Origin: Clavelina lepadiformis | Lineage: Eukaryota; Chordata; Ascidiacea; Aplousobranchia; Clavelinidae | Reading direction: 5' to 3' | Assembly: GCF_947623445.1 (NCBI RefSeq) | Contig: NC_135241.1 | Coordinates: forward strand, 21,206,501 to 21,270,500 | Length of the DNA: 64,000 nucleotides | Shown here: in pieces, positions 20,024 to 31,660 of the stretch | How the letters are laid out: every line of letters starts with the position of its first letter | How positions within the stretch are numbered: the first letter of the stretch is position 1 | Made by a program: the position numbers and the translations under genes | The notes under the pieces: generated by a model | The model's input: only the letters and a program-made list of their open reading frames with translations | What the model was told of the DNA's origin: nothing | Databases searched by the model: none

Positions 20024-20462
20024 CCTATAGGATTATCCGTTTTTCTGTTTTTGTTGTTCCCTTTTATTTTTGTTTTAGCTTAACACGTTTGAGTTTAGTA
20101 GCCGGTCTAACCTTTCATGGCTGTTGCACTGCTGTTACATAGCGTACTTCTTGCATCATTTACCCCTCAGAACTTAATTGCCACTTTTTCCCGTTCCTTG
20201 TTTGTTTGTGAGTGTATTTCATCTTTAACCAGTTTACAATGAGGTTACCACCATACTTTTCGCTTCGCACAGTTAATGGCGAAAAATAAACAATACTATA
20301 CATAAGCTTGCTAAGCTTGCATGCTGTTATGTCTGCATATCCATCTATATGTCTCAACTCTCAAGCTAGCCTAGCCTAATTTAAACAATTTCAAAAACAA
20401 ACGTTTGTGGCGCCGTTGCGAAACATTATATCATAGAAATCTAACAACTGAAGGAAACTCAC

Positions 20463-20714
20463 AGGTATTTCATCACGATCGGTTGCTTCCATTCTGTTTT
20501 TCATTTGCAGTGATTCAGTAACACCTCCGACAGCAGTGAGTTCATGGAATTGACTTAGCGACTCGTATATCAATAAATTTTTTGATTTAGTTGCTGTTGA
20601 TTTATTATCGATGCGTTGGAAAACATTGTTGCATAAGCTAAAGTTATTGCAATTTTTGTAATGCCGTAGAAAATGTAAAATAAGATAGAAATGTTGTGTA
20701 GCCAGAGGATCCAT
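20463..20714 (-). CDS. Possible first exon of an unidentified gene
   Basis: 84 codons from ATG at 20714 to a good splice donor, CCT|GTGAGT (minus strand), at 20463. The peptide begins M-D-P-L-A-T-Q-H and shows no family I recognise; it is not low-complexity. Continuing exons would lie towards 19000, where I could not find any. If real, the gene would run head-to-tail with the RhoGAP gene. Low confidence. Confidence 0.3.
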
Positions 20715-21744
20715 TGAAAAGATAACTCAGCCAACTGGTTATATCGTATTCCTTAGAATATAAACTGCAGTTATTTCTTCTTTTTTGCGCCTTATATTCA
20801 AGGTGATTTATAAACAAAAGTGGTTCATATTGTTTTCTATAATAAAATACATTTACATTTATACAATTCTTTTGTAAAGTAACTGGAACAGTGATTTTTT
20901 AACTACATTACGATGCCCGAATTTGGTTGCAAATGTTAGTAATTACATAACATTTACTCTCGGGCAGGTCGTGTTTAAAGCTGATTTTACAGCGTATTTT
21001 TGCTATACACACTACGTCATAGCCAAATTCAAAAGGAGCGTATCTCTGTCTGGACACACCTAGTTTCTTGAAACAGTTAACCTATAGTTCACTCAGGATA
21101 TAGTATTTTTAATACTAGCATTAAAATTTTTTCCATTGACTGTGAGGAGCAAAAAGTATTGTGCTAACCTCGTTGTATACTTAGTACTTGAATTGATTAC
21201 GTTTAAAATGTCAAGCTATTTCTAACTTTGACCATGAAACTAATAAAACTATAGGATAATAAAATGACCTTATTTGACCATATGCAAGTCATCCTTAAGA
21301 AAACTACTAATCAGCAATAAATACGCCTTGAAATGAGATTTGTCAGTATTGAGGAATAGCTGTACACATTGTGACGATTACGTCACGAATCACGAGTTGT
21401 TTTAGAAATAACCGAAACCGCCAAAGCGGCATGTTTTTTGTCATACGTCCAGTAGCGCAGTCGATCGTTAATTGTTATATTTTATACAGCGAAGTGCATG
21501 GCCTAATCACGGTGAAAGGCTTACTTTGTCAAAGCTTAAGTTCCATTAATAATACTTTTGGTTGTCACCTTTATCCTAGGACGGCTTGCATTATATTTTT
21601 TCGTCCTGTCTGCGAGGCGTATATTCAAGGAAAGCTTACATTTGAGTATTGCAACCAGCATCACGGTTTTAAAACAACGCGAGCCACATAGTTTACGTTC
21701 CATTTTTAGAGCAAAACGCCCGACAGTGTTTTATTATTATTTTA
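20715..21744. other. Intergenic, nothing recognised
   Basis: AT-rich sequence before the first SDR unit. Frames at 21371-21782 overlap one another and show no domain. Confidence 0.4.
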
Positions 21745-22161
21745 ATAAGGTCTATACCTTATGGGTTCACCTTTCGTTATAATGTGATGAACAGCATTCA
21801 TTATAGGACGCTTAGAGTAAGTTGACACATCACAAAAAACTCTGGGATAACTATTATCCAAATATGCAAGCAAACGATTCGATGTGACGTCAACATTTGC
21901 AGGATGTGAAGAAGGCATAGCTTCCTGACAAAATTTTGAGGAAGAAGTCAACTTCGGCGTGGTGTCAGTGTCAGCTGGGACGTGTTCATTTTCACGTGAC
22001 TGTATCAAACGTTTAGCAGTGAAATCAACATTCAGACCAAAATGAATCAAAAAATCGGAACCAATTATAGAATAAGCTTTATCATTACTCAATTCAAAAT
22101 GCCACGAAAATGTGTTTTTCAAGTTTAATGAAACCTTCATAGGTTTACTGCCTTTTATCAC
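21742..22161 (-). pseudogene. Gypsy protease/RT-start fragment in SDR unit 1
   Basis: 140 codons resembling the C-terminal half of a gypsy aspartic protease (I-I-G-S-D-F-L-I-H-F-G-L) followed by the linker before RT (H-H-I-I-T-K-G-E-P-I-R). It stops short of the RT catalytic core. The same fragment occurs in units 2 and 3, so it was inserted before the triplication. Confidence 0.75.
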
Positions 22162-22284
22162 AATACGTGAGCCGTTAATAGTATTATAAATCTTTTGCTA
22201 TTCTTTTCGTTTCTTCGCTCAAAATTATTGACGATAAAGCAAAAATTATAATAGATGAGCGTAAATTTTTTGTATTTTTAATAG

Positions 22285-22513
22285 GACAAATGAGAGGCTG
22301 AAAAATAGTCGAGAGTTAGGTATGTGGGTTGAAGTTTCTGTGGCACGGAATGAAAAGCACATCGGTGAAAAAGATGGTCTTAAGTCAGTACTTGAAATAA
22401 ATATGTGGGAATATCAGGATGAGAATACTGGTGAAAGAATATTTGCCAATGCCCAAATTCCATTATTACAAATTCTTCTCAATGCGGTGAAAAGCACCAA
22501 AGCAAATTTGTGA
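22285..22513 (+). CDS. Conserved orphan terminal exon, copy 1
   Basis: A good acceptor, TTTTTAATAG at 22275-22284, is followed by an open frame of about 75 codons to a stop at 22511-22513. The peptide has M-W-V-E-V-S-V-A-R-N, then E-K-D-G-L-K-S-V-L-E-I-N, and ends K-S-T-K. The frame is open in all three tandem units with amino-acid changes but no stops or frame shifts. No family recognised; no upstream exons found in the unit, because a gypsy fragment lies immediately upstream. It may be a real terminal exon or a leftover. Confidence 0.4.
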
Positions 22514-23065
22514 ATCAAATCGATTTATTCTATATGTTATAAATTCCATAATTAACATTGTGATACGTCTTGCCGTGTGAATCTGTTATTTTGCAAACCT
22601 GTTAATAACTGTAAACTAAGTTTCCAATCGTAAAACACTTTTTTCGAAATATATTTGCTCTCAAACGAAGTAAAGCCAGCTTTTCAAACTTCACAATGCG
22701 TAGAAATATGGAGATCTTTTGTGATCATTAAAAAGGGTCAAAAAAGATCAATACCAGATTAGACATCATAGCCCTATTTGGACCGGGAAATGATTGATCG
22801 ATTGATTCTTTTTCCTGCACCCAAAAGATTCCTTAATCAAATCCCAAAGTATGATTGGTGATAGCTCAACCCGCATCTGACGTCATGTTACGTCCGAAAT
22901 GATAAAATGTAAATTGCTTTCAGGTGTAATTTGCAAATAATATATTTAGACCAAGCCTTATGCATACAGACAAACATACAGTTAAGACTATACAGATAAG
23001 CTCCTCAATCATGCTACACCAATGACCAAAAATATCTTTGCAAAAATATGGTGAACGCCAGGCGT

Positions 23066-25284
23066 TCATAATCCCGTCAAGTGGCGCGCACCATCGACAA
23101 ACAAACATGTTCCCGTGATCATTTTTGCACGATCTGAAGCCAAAAACATAATTGCGTTTATGACATCATCAACCTTGACGTTCTTCCTGCCCAGGGGGAC
23201 GAGTTTGGCACGTCCTTGCACCAATTCTTCAACTTCTTCAGCGCTGTTGAGCCAACTTTGGAATATATTCGTCTTCATAAACGCTGGGCTGAAAGAAATA
23301 TGTATTTGATTGAATCTGTCGCCAGGATCCGATGAAAAACGATATTGGTCACTCACTTGACTGCGTTTATTCTTATTCCTTTCTTGGCTAGTTCTGGAAA
23401 CAACCATGAATACATCAGTATAGCAGTTACAAATAGCTTTAGGTAAAGCAAGTCAAAAGTTCAAGCGTGATATCTACTTCAGTTTAATGCTGTTTTACCC
23501 AAGGCGGCAATTTTTGTGAAATGATCAACAGAAGACTTGCTCATGCAGTAAATCATCTGAGATGCGGCGGTATATTCCTTGGTCACAACGCTTGAAATAT
23601 TGACGATACTCCCTGAAAACGTTTGTAGTTCATACATTTTAAAGAGCTCAATCTCAATTTCAAGTCATTTTAGGACCAAAAATAGCCTGGAAAGCGATAA
23701 GTACTAAATTGTTTACCCTTCGTCTTCTCCAGATATGATATAGCAAGTTGAGTGAGAAATAGAGGCGCCCTTACATTAATGTTGTAGGTATCGTCGAAAT
23801 CTTTAAAGCTTGCCTGTCAGAAGAAATCTATACTGTATATGAGTGTCATACCGAAAATTGAATTAACTAAGTATCCGATTAACAACGTCACCCTTGCACT
23901 TGTTGTAAAGTAGCCCACTGAGCTATACTGGCTGGATGTTTGCAATTGTTTTATTTGTAGGCTAAATCATATTGGTTATTACTTATTAGTAATTTATGAA
24001 AACGGTAAATACTTTGATTGATGACAGATTTTATTTGCCTGGAATTATTCTAAACCGTTTTAAAGAAGGCAATCCCTCAACAACAGTAACGTGCAATACT
24101 GTAGCCTTATAGCCTACTGCTGTTGATCTGTCACATTCAGCTCGTATGACGTATATAGTTTAATTCAGAATTAAGTTAATCTAACTTTCTGCTTATCAGA
24201 ACTATAAAATTTAAATGGATCACGTTTCAACCAAACTTAAATTCTTACGATTTCTATGGGCGCTTTCAAGCATATCCCGGCAATATTAAGAAGGATGTCA
24301 AGCTCAGAGAACTCTTCGATGGTTTTCTGAATAACTCTTTTCAAATCTTCATATTTTGTAAGATCGGCGACAATGGTAAGAACCTGTTTTCCCAAATAAC
24401 AGCTGAAATGTTTAATTTTCTTTACTTGGATCACTAATAGTCTTCATGCAGTCTTTTAATATGTGTGAATTGAATGTTGGATCAACCTAGGATCTAAAAT
24501 GATGCTTGTTGTAACAGTGATATTGCAAACTACAATGCAAGTGATGCAATTGAAACGTGGTAGCTTATAGCTATTTTTAAATAACTTGATAATATTCCCA
24601 TTTAGCTGAATATAGGAGTTTTGTTTGCAACTGTTTCTTTCATAAAAGTGAAGTCGGCTTATTTCGCCAATATAATTTTAGTTTAGTTAGGCAAAGCTTG
24701 TTACATCTTCGATAGCTAGTTTCGTTAATGCTTCTTTCCTACTTTTTCTGCTCCAACATTTTCACATTCTGTCTCAGTCTTTGCAAGGTTTTCTTCGTCA
24801 CGGTCCACCAAGCACAAACGTGTTCCATGCTTCGCAAAAGCTTTGGCAGTTCCGGCCCCAACACCACTTGCTGCACCTATGTAATGCAAAAAGTAAGCAG
24901 TGATATGCAAGCTACTTCAAGTATATCTAATTATTTATAGTTTTTACCATGTAGTTAAATTATGTTCAATTATACGCTTCCAGTGTTTATTGCAATGTGT
25001 AGGCCAATTTATTGCAATAGCACTTTTCCAGTAATTCTGCATTACGGTTTTAGCACTTGATTACAGGTTGTTCTGTGTACAGTACGTAAAGACGCTAAAA
25101 CTAACTTTGCCTGCATTTCAATTTGTTCAATATTATGAAGAAAATTGATATAGAATACGTTCTTTTTCATTAATTTACTTAGAAATCACGTACATGCCCT
25201 AATATTAATACAATCTCTCATTAAATTTTAAAATAGAGGTTATATACCTGTAACCAGAACGACTTTTGAAGCAAATTCAACCAT
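23066..25284 (-). CDS. Short-chain dehydrogenase/reductase, 7 exons (copy 1)
   Basis: Exons in transcription order: 25284-25248, 24876-24743, 24383-24249, 23813-23717, 23612-23499, 23393-23357, 23288-23066; lengths 37, 134, 135, 97, 114, 37, 223, all with GT-AG borders. They join in frame to 258 residues, the usual classical-SDR size. Motifs: T-G-A-A-S-G-V-G at 12-19 (nucleotide-binding glycine motif), N-I-A-G at 90-93, Ser141/142 in N-I-S-S, and catalytic Y156-x-x-x-K160; near the end F-V-D-G-A as in FabG-like reductases. Predicted soluble NAD(P)(H)-dependent oxidoreductase; substrate unknown. D37, after the second strand in C-L-V-D-R-D, suggests NAD preference. No membrane segment. Member of a local cluster of four genes plus one pseudogene. 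Confidence 0.87.
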
Positions 25285-26163
25285 ACTTCTGTGACGTCTG
25301 TCTCACTTGCTATGAAAATGAACGAAGCGCTTTCTTTCAGCACATAGGCTACAGTGCACAGTGTACATAGATTAGATGGATGTTATTATTAATACGGCTT
25401 ATACCAGAACGTCGACAAACGACATCCTGAGGGGTGTGTGGTGACATTTTGTATTTTCTTTGATGCAAACGAAATATCATTTCCGTTCTTTCGTCGTCAT
25501 CACTTCCTAAGGAAAACTACTTATAGTCTTACTTACTACTTGTAGTCTAGTTATAGCGTTTCTGTGTTTTAAACCAATGCACCTATCTGGTAAGGTGCCG
25601 ATAAAACATAGAAATGTCGAATATAACGACGAAAAACAGCCAGAAACATATAAATCATTAACTCAAAACGAGATGAAACCTGAAATCAGCGAACCGTAAT
25701 TTGCCGAAGGACATTGGCCAAAGCCAGATAAAGAGGGAGTGTTCAATCCATGTATAGTAAAGAGCTTGCTGGTTTCACGTTTAATTACTGTAGATTTCGT
25801 ATAGAAAGATGTGTTATCCTTGCCTTTGTAAAGTTTGATCTTTATAGTGGTGTTGCTTACTCATTTTTTTTCTGAAAAACATGCTTATACAAACAACTAA
25901 TCAAATATTCACATTTTACAAGGTATTGTCTCTCTTTAAAGAATCATGTCAAGTGTTTATCTTGGGAAATTCATTGTTATAAGTTTTTTTGTCAGAAAAA
26001 CTTCTATATCGAATTTCTCATTATATAAGTGATGCAGTATTATTCGGTCCTTTTTAACCACAATTTCGAATATATTTCTGTGATAGGTCGACAACTTCTT
26101 GCATAAAATAATTAAGGAGATAACCAAAGATGGTCATTTTTTGCATGCAATTGGTTATCTATG

Positions 26164-26172
26164 GATGCAGCT
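26164..26172. repeat. LINE target-site duplication, left (GATGCAGCT)
   Basis: Direct repeat of 40077-40085. The unoccupied site is visible at the start of SDR unit 3 (45407-45415). Confidence 0.88.
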
Positions 26173-26669
26173 GGATTTCGACACGGAAGATCGACCGCGG
26201 ACCAAGTTACTCTCTTGACTCAAGAAATCGAGGACAGCTCTTCGGCTAAGAAAAAAGCAGGTGCTGTGTTTATCGACCTCACAGCCGCCTACGATACGGT
26301 TTGGCATCGCGGCGTCACCTGCAAGCTCTTGCGCCTACTGCCCGACAGGCACATGGTCTCTCTAATCATGGAACTTGTCCGAAACCGCAGCTTCACCCTC
26401 ACCACCGGTGATGGCGCAAAAAGCAGATTGCGACGCCTGCGAAATGGTGTCCCACAAGGATCAGTCCTGGCTCCCCTCCTTTTCAACATCTACACGCACG
26501 ACCTGCCAGAAACAATTGCCAAAAAGTTTGCTTACGCTGATGATTTGGCAATTATGCATAGAGCAGAAAACTGGTAGGAGTTGGAGGGGTCCCTAACCCA
26601 GGATATGGCAACCATATCCACTTATCTCCAGAAATGGAAGCTGAAGCTCAGTGTAACCAAAACGGTGAC
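26173..26669 (+). pseudogene. LINE reverse transcriptase, left half
   Basis: The frame from 26161 to 26577 covers RT motifs: G-F-R-H-G-R-S-T, then A-V-F-I-D-L-T-A-A-Y-D-T-V, N-G-V-P-Q-G-S-V-L-A-P, and catalytic F-A-Y-A-D-D-L. An in-frame TAG at 26575-26577 (after E-N-W) kills it. The frame continues to V-T-A-A, where the palindromic element interrupts. Confidence 0.88.
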
Positions 26670-26675
26670 GGCTGC
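26670..26675. repeat. 6-bp target-site duplication, left (GGCTGC)
   Basis: Repeated at 39086-39091. Removing the insert and one copy rejoins the LINE frame exactly (V-T-A-A-F-H-L-Y), which fixes the insertion boundaries to the base. Confidence 0.9.
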
Positions 26676-27195
26676 AGTAGTATAGTGTTGACACCTCAGG
26701 ACTCTTACCGCCATTCGCCGCCATTTCGCCGCCGCTATTTCGCCGCCGGTGCGCCATCCGCCGGTCGAGTTTTTCAAATGTATCAGCTTTTGCAACCGAG
26801 TTTTTAGAAATGTATGAGTTTTTTGTGACATCAGAAACTTGAATATCTTTTATGTAATGGAAAAGGTACATCATAGTTTCAAAAGCGTAATACTGTGTGT
26901 TGCATCACAAGAAAAGTGAAATAATGAAAGTTGTTATTTCTAAAGTGATATTTCTTGGTTTTTTGTGGATATACAAGTAATGAAAGAATCAGTTATGTCA
27001 TAGTGTATGATAGAAAAGAAAAGTGATGTCATAGTGATACAAATTATTTCTAAAGGGTGAACATCTTTGGTGAATATCTAATGAAAAGTTAGTTACGTCA
27101 TAGTTTCAGAAGCATAATACCATGTGAACCAATTGGATTCATCTAGAGAATGTGAACATTCTATTAACAAGTCCTGACTTACCCGCGTAATCTAT

Positions 27196-27985
27196 CCTAA
27201 TTTGTTTTAGTTATAGCAAAACAGCTTGTTGGCAACAGTTGGTTATAAAATCTGTCACGTTTTTGAGCTAGTGACAGGAAGTCACTAGCATTCGGATACA
27301 TATTTTACTTGAGTGACAGGTTAAAAAGTAAATGATTACACAGTTGTGATGCAATAAGGTGATTCGGGTACGTTACAATGCGAAATAAACCGGATATAAT
27401 ACTGACCCGAGTACTATCACGTTTCGAGAAAAAGCTGGTGTCGGGATATAATTGAACAGGCAAGCTAGCATATGTTACTATTGTTATAATCAGGGTTACC
27501 ATACCGTCCTTATTTATAAGATTTGTCCTTATTTTAAAGGTCCGTGTCTTGGAAAATATGTTTATCCTTATTTCTAAGAAATGTCCTTCTTTTCACTTTC
27601 GTCCTTATTTTTAGGGCGGAGGTGGGCACTTTTGTCCTTATTTTGGGTATTTTGTCAACTTACGATACCATTTTGTACCAAAGAGATTCCTAATTTGTTT
27701 TGGTTATAGCAAAACAGCTTGTTGACAACAGTTGGTTATAAAATCTGTCACGTTTTTGAGCTAGTGACAGGAAGTCACTTGCATCCAGATACATATTTTA
27801 CTTGAGTGACAGGTTAAAAAGTGAATGATTACACAGTTGTGATGCAATAAGGTGATTCGGGTACGTTACAATGCGAAATAAACCGGATATAATACTATCC
27901 CGAGTACTATCACGTTTCGAAAAAAAGCTGGTGTCGCGATATAATTGAACAGGCAAGCTAGCATATGTTACTATTATTATAATTT
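27196..27985. repeat. Direct duplication around a hAT piece (left arm)
   Basis: About 295 bp starting CCTAATTTGTTTT occurs at 27196-27490 and again at 27689-27985 with a few differences; between them sits a truncated AAGGAC-type hAT (27491-27688, start CAGGGTTACCAT, cut at AAAGAGAT). The mirror arrangement is at 37776-38565. Confidence 0.8.
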
Positions 27986-28274
27986 TATGGTGTAATCAGT
28001 TAAAATCAGGGTGAGCAAACTTAATTCACATCAATAATGAATAATATTGGATCTTACTATATTATATTACTATTACTTCTATTCTATATTACTATGCTAG
28101 AACAGTCTATATTTATATAGGATAGGTTGCTTAGGGAAATACCTTGTGTTACGTATCAATGTAATGTTTGCGATAAACAATTTATTACATTCTATATCTA
28201 TAACTTCAACAGACACAGAAAGAATCACAATAACATTCGATTTCTCTGTAAACTATATGATAAAATAATAGAGT

Positions 28275-28493
28275 TTGAGATATAAATCTATACTGAACAC
28301 GTGTAATTGGTTAATGCGAAGAAATCTTAAAGCATATGGAATAAAACTAAGACTGTGTTTCGTTAGGTATAGAAAAAACTATAAAAATTTTCTTACTTTG
28401 GTTGAATTAATTAAGTCATTTAAACTTATTCCACTGATCATATTCATACATTCTCGACTTTCGAAAAGAATGCATTCAAACCGAAAGAAATGA
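28275..28493 (+). CDS. Small basic ORF in palindrome arm (mirror 37486-37268)
   Basis: 72 codons, Lys/Arg/Leu/Ile-rich (begins M-R-Y-K-S-I-L). Present twice because of the palindrome. No family recognised. In AT-rich DNA such a frame can be chance; identity of the two copies says nothing about selection. Confidence 0.2.
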   Translation: MRYKSILNTCNWLMRRNLKAYGIKLRLCFVRYRKNYKNFLTLVELIKSFKLIPLIIFIHSRLSKRMHSNRKK

Positions 28494-28544
28494 TTTCTAC
28501 TCATTTTTCCTAAGTCAACTTAACTTATAAGTTGTGTTTTAACA

Positions 28545-29665
28545 AAAATCATTAAAATAAACATACTTTTCCTAAACAATATTTGTTATGATACATTTTA
28601 TAATCTTTGATGTTAAAATTTTATCAAATCAAATCCTAAATGAATATGAAAAGTTTCACAGTTTATCGTGTTTACACCGTAAAATGTTAAAATTTTATCA
28701 AATTAACAAATTCTATACATCAAAGTGAAAAATGAAATACTTCAATACGTTAAAACTCATTGAAAATAAAGATATATTTCCTAAACACTGTTTGGTTTGA
28801 TACATTTTATAATCTTTGTGTTCTATGTTTAACAATTTAAACGTTAAATCCACAAGAGAAAAGTATAGAGCAGACATAAATCAACATGAAACGTGTCACG
28901 TTTTGTCGTATTAACACCATAAATTATTAAAATTTTATCAAATTAACAAATTCTACACACCAAAAGGAAAAATGAAACACTTCAACACGTTAAAACACAT
29001 TAAAAATAAACATATATTTCCTAAACACTGTTTGGTATGAAACAATTCATAATCTTTTTTATTCTGTGTAATTTAAACGTTAAATCCAAGGAAAAAGTAT
29101 AAAATAGACATAAATCAATAGGAAGCGTGTCATGGTTTGTCGTATTTACACCATAAAATGTTAAAATTTTGTAAAAATAACAAATTCTATTCACCAAAGT
29201 AAAAAATAAAATACTTCAACATGTTAAAACACATTAACAATAAAGATATTTTACCTAAACACTATTTGGTTTGATACATTTTATAATCTTTGTGTTATAT
29301 ATTTAACAATTTAAATGTTAAAACCATAAGGAAAAAGTGTAGAACCGACATAAATTAATATGAAATGTGTCACGGTTTATCGTGTTTACACCATAAAATG
29401 TTAAAATTCCGTCAAAATTAATAAATTCTATCACCAAAGTACAAAATGAAACACTTCAATATGTTAAAACTCATTAAAAATAAACATATTTTTCCTAAAC
29501 ACCTTTTGGTATGATACATTTTATAATCGTTGTGTTCTATGTTTAAACGTTAAATCCAAGGAAAAAAGTGTAGAATAGACATAAATCAACATGAAACGTG
29601 TCATGGTTTGTCGTATTTACACCATAAAATGTTAAAATTTTGTCAAATCGAATCCAATTAAATTA
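28545..29665. repeat. Tandem array of ~236-bp repeats, left arm
   Basis: About five units, each carrying TTTACACCATAAAATGTTAA, then CTTCAACACGTTAAAACAC, CCTAAACACTGTTTGGT and a conserved ATAAATCAACATGAAACGTG block. Unit starts recur at about 28675, 28912, 29149, 29390 and 29620. Very AT-rich, no coding potential. Units differ from each other far more than the two palindrome arms do. Confidence 0.85.
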
Positions 29666-29716
29666 ATATAAATCTATTTGGATTAATTTTTTACAATTTT
29701 CTTTTAAAATAATGGT

Positions 29717-29929
29717 TTAAAGCAGATAGAAAGTAATTATATGAGTAAGCCATGTGAATAAGTAACCCCAGAAGTAATCAGGGTACCGGTAACCAGCTTC
29801 ACACCAGTCAAACAGATAACCTATAAAGAAAACTTTAACAAAAGTGATAGTTGTGAACTGTTTTATCACTTTCTTATCAACTTTTCTCTTGATATACACT
29901 GTTCTTAATCTGTAAGCAATAAAACTCAT
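29717..29929 (-). CDS. Small aromatic-rich ORF in palindrome arm (mirror 35832-36044)
   Basis: 70 codons beginning M-S-F-I-A-Y-R-L-R, with a basic stretch (K-R-K-V-D-K-K) and a Trp/Tyr-rich second half containing two hydrophobic segments. Composition is less AT-driven than the other arm frames, making it the best candidate for a real product. It follows 29959-30234 on the same strand by 29 bases. Function unknown. Confidence 0.35.
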   Translation of the reverse strand: MSFIAYRLRTVYIKRKVDKKVIKQFTTITFVKVFFIGYLFDWCEAGYRYPDYFWGYLFTWLTHIITFYLL

Positions 29930-29958
29930 TGATAATTTTCAACAAAGCAGAAACCGGT

Positions 29959-30234
29959 TTATCTATGGGCCGTTTTACAATGCAAATTGAACCATGAAAT
30001 AATTATGTTAGCTTTTTTGTTATTTTCCTTGATACCACTTCGAGGTAAACTTTTCACTATACGAATACAACAAATCATTATAAAGTAAAGGTTTTTAATC
30101 AGTAACAAAAGAATAAGTGTGTTGACACCCGCAATGTAAATAACGTAAGCAAAACGTTGTGTACAACCCACACATTTGAAAACACCTATATACGCAATCA
30201 CTGGGTAAGGAAAACATTGCAACTTCTGAAACAT
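29959..30234 (-). CDS. Small membrane-protein-like ORF in palindrome arm (mirror 35527-35802)
   Basis: 91 codons. Two hydrophobic segments (about residues 10-20 and 28-58, with L-I-L-L-L-L-I) followed by a basic tail. The ATG lies within ACATGTTTCAG, so it could instead be the start of an exon. Same strand as, and just upstream of, the 70-codon frame. No family recognised. Confidence 0.3.
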   Translation of the reverse strand: MFQKLQCFPYPVIAYIGVFKCVGCTQRFAYVIYIAGVNTLILLLLIKNLYFIMICCIRIVKSLPRSGIKENNKKANIIISWFNLHCKTAHR

Positions 30235-30419
30235 GTAAAACTTACTTTAAAAATATTTCATTTTCTTCCTAACTATATACAAAATATGTTATAAAATTAA
30301 TGTATATAAAATCAAGAACACAAAGCTCACTCAAAAAATGCAATACGAAAGGATTTTGATGTGTTTATAAAGGTCTATATCCTTTACACAAAATGGTATG
30401 GTATGGGATCTTGTATGGA

Positions 30420-30661
30420 CAGGGTTATCCAGGGGAAACGTTTTCTTTTCCATGATCATATTATTGTAGTTTGTATATCTACCCAATTTTGTTTTTGTTA
30501 CGTGACGTCAATAATAATAAATATTCTTATACATGTGAATCAAAATGCAAATGTAACGTAGCAAAGTTTTCTAATTCAAATGTGTTATTATGTAAAAAAA
30601 ATGAACTATCCAGCATGGAACATGGCACAAATCACAAGTTGGAATTCCTTGGATAACCCTG
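30420..30661. mobile_element. Small hAT-like element in left arm (mirror 35100-35341)
   Basis: 242 bp with inverted ends CAGGGTTATCCAGGG and CCTTGGATAACCCTG, flanked by TGTATGGA and TGTATCAA (imperfect 8-bp duplication). Present identically placed in both arms, so it entered before the arm was doubled. Confidence 0.75.
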
Positions 30662-31660
30662 TGTATCAAAGTATTTACCTTTGGACTGATGGTTCTTCAG
30701 TCCTCACCGCTGAAGCTCGTTTCATCGAAAAAATGTTTGGAATGTTATTCCACTAATACTTCTTTATTTGATTTCTTGAACTATTATTATGGTATTGCAC
30801 GACATGGAAACTGTCTATTGGAATCAATAAATAGGAAGAAACGTCGTTAATACCTTGCCCAAGAGCATTACATGGTTTCATGGCTGACGTTTTTAACCCT
30901 GACTACACTTCATTTTCTTTTGACTGTTTGTTTTATAAAGTCATGTATAAACAAATATACTGCATTTCACATAAGTAATATTTTTTACAAAAATAGCTAT
31001 AGATGATAAAACACCCACTTATGAACTGAAGAGTTACCTAATTAATAACCTATATCAATACAATCATAGTTTTCGAGTTGATACATTTTTATGTCAACTA
31101 TGAATATTATAAAATATGGAAGAGATAAAGGTACCATTTGACCCTATACCTTTTCCCATATCACATCCGTGATCATAAAACTATAGAAAATATCTCGTAT
31201 AGAAAAAAATCATTTGAAAACCTTAGTCATGTGCTTGAAAAAATTTTATTTTATCAGATACTTAATTGTTACAAGAAAGGATGCACATGCATGACCTATG
31301 TATTATTATTGCTGTTATGGTATACTTACCTTGACTGTATAGTTTACATCTATCAAGTTATACAGAAATAGCATTAGGGCATTTACCATCTCAAGATATA
31401 GCGCGATAACATATTCCCAAATGTTATGGGACATATGATTCATGAGCTTCTGACCACGTAAATACATAATACACAATAAATGAATAACATGAAAAACTTT
31501 TTTACAGCAAGTTATACTCTTCTAGTTTCTTGACAGTGATTCAGCGATATTTTGATGCTTCCAGTAGTTATGTTACTTAATTTCTGACTTAAGTTGTTTC
31601 ATATTATTTTTTAGATTACGCACAACACAAAACTTGTTGTGTTTATTGCTTTGATTTCTA

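Larger units (their letters stand above)
21745..26163. repeat. SDR tandem unit, copy 1
   Basis: Collinear with units 40077-44884 and 45404-49713: gypsy fragment (-), orphan exon (+), SDR gene (-), then about 850 bp of shared non-coding sequence ending GGTTATCTATG. The left end of the unit, about 430 bp long in the other copies, is missing here. The units differ by scattered substitutions and small indels throughout, so the duplications are not recent. Confidence 0.9.

Noticed and set aside
23066-25284. SDR genes as bacterial contamination or recent transfer
   Set aside because: FabG-like motifs look bacterial, but the genes have six conserved introns and sit among animal repeats.
26593-26874. 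93-codon frame at the left end of the palindrome
   Set aside because: Runs across the LINE/palindrome boundary and the CCGCC-rich subterminal repeats; chance frame.
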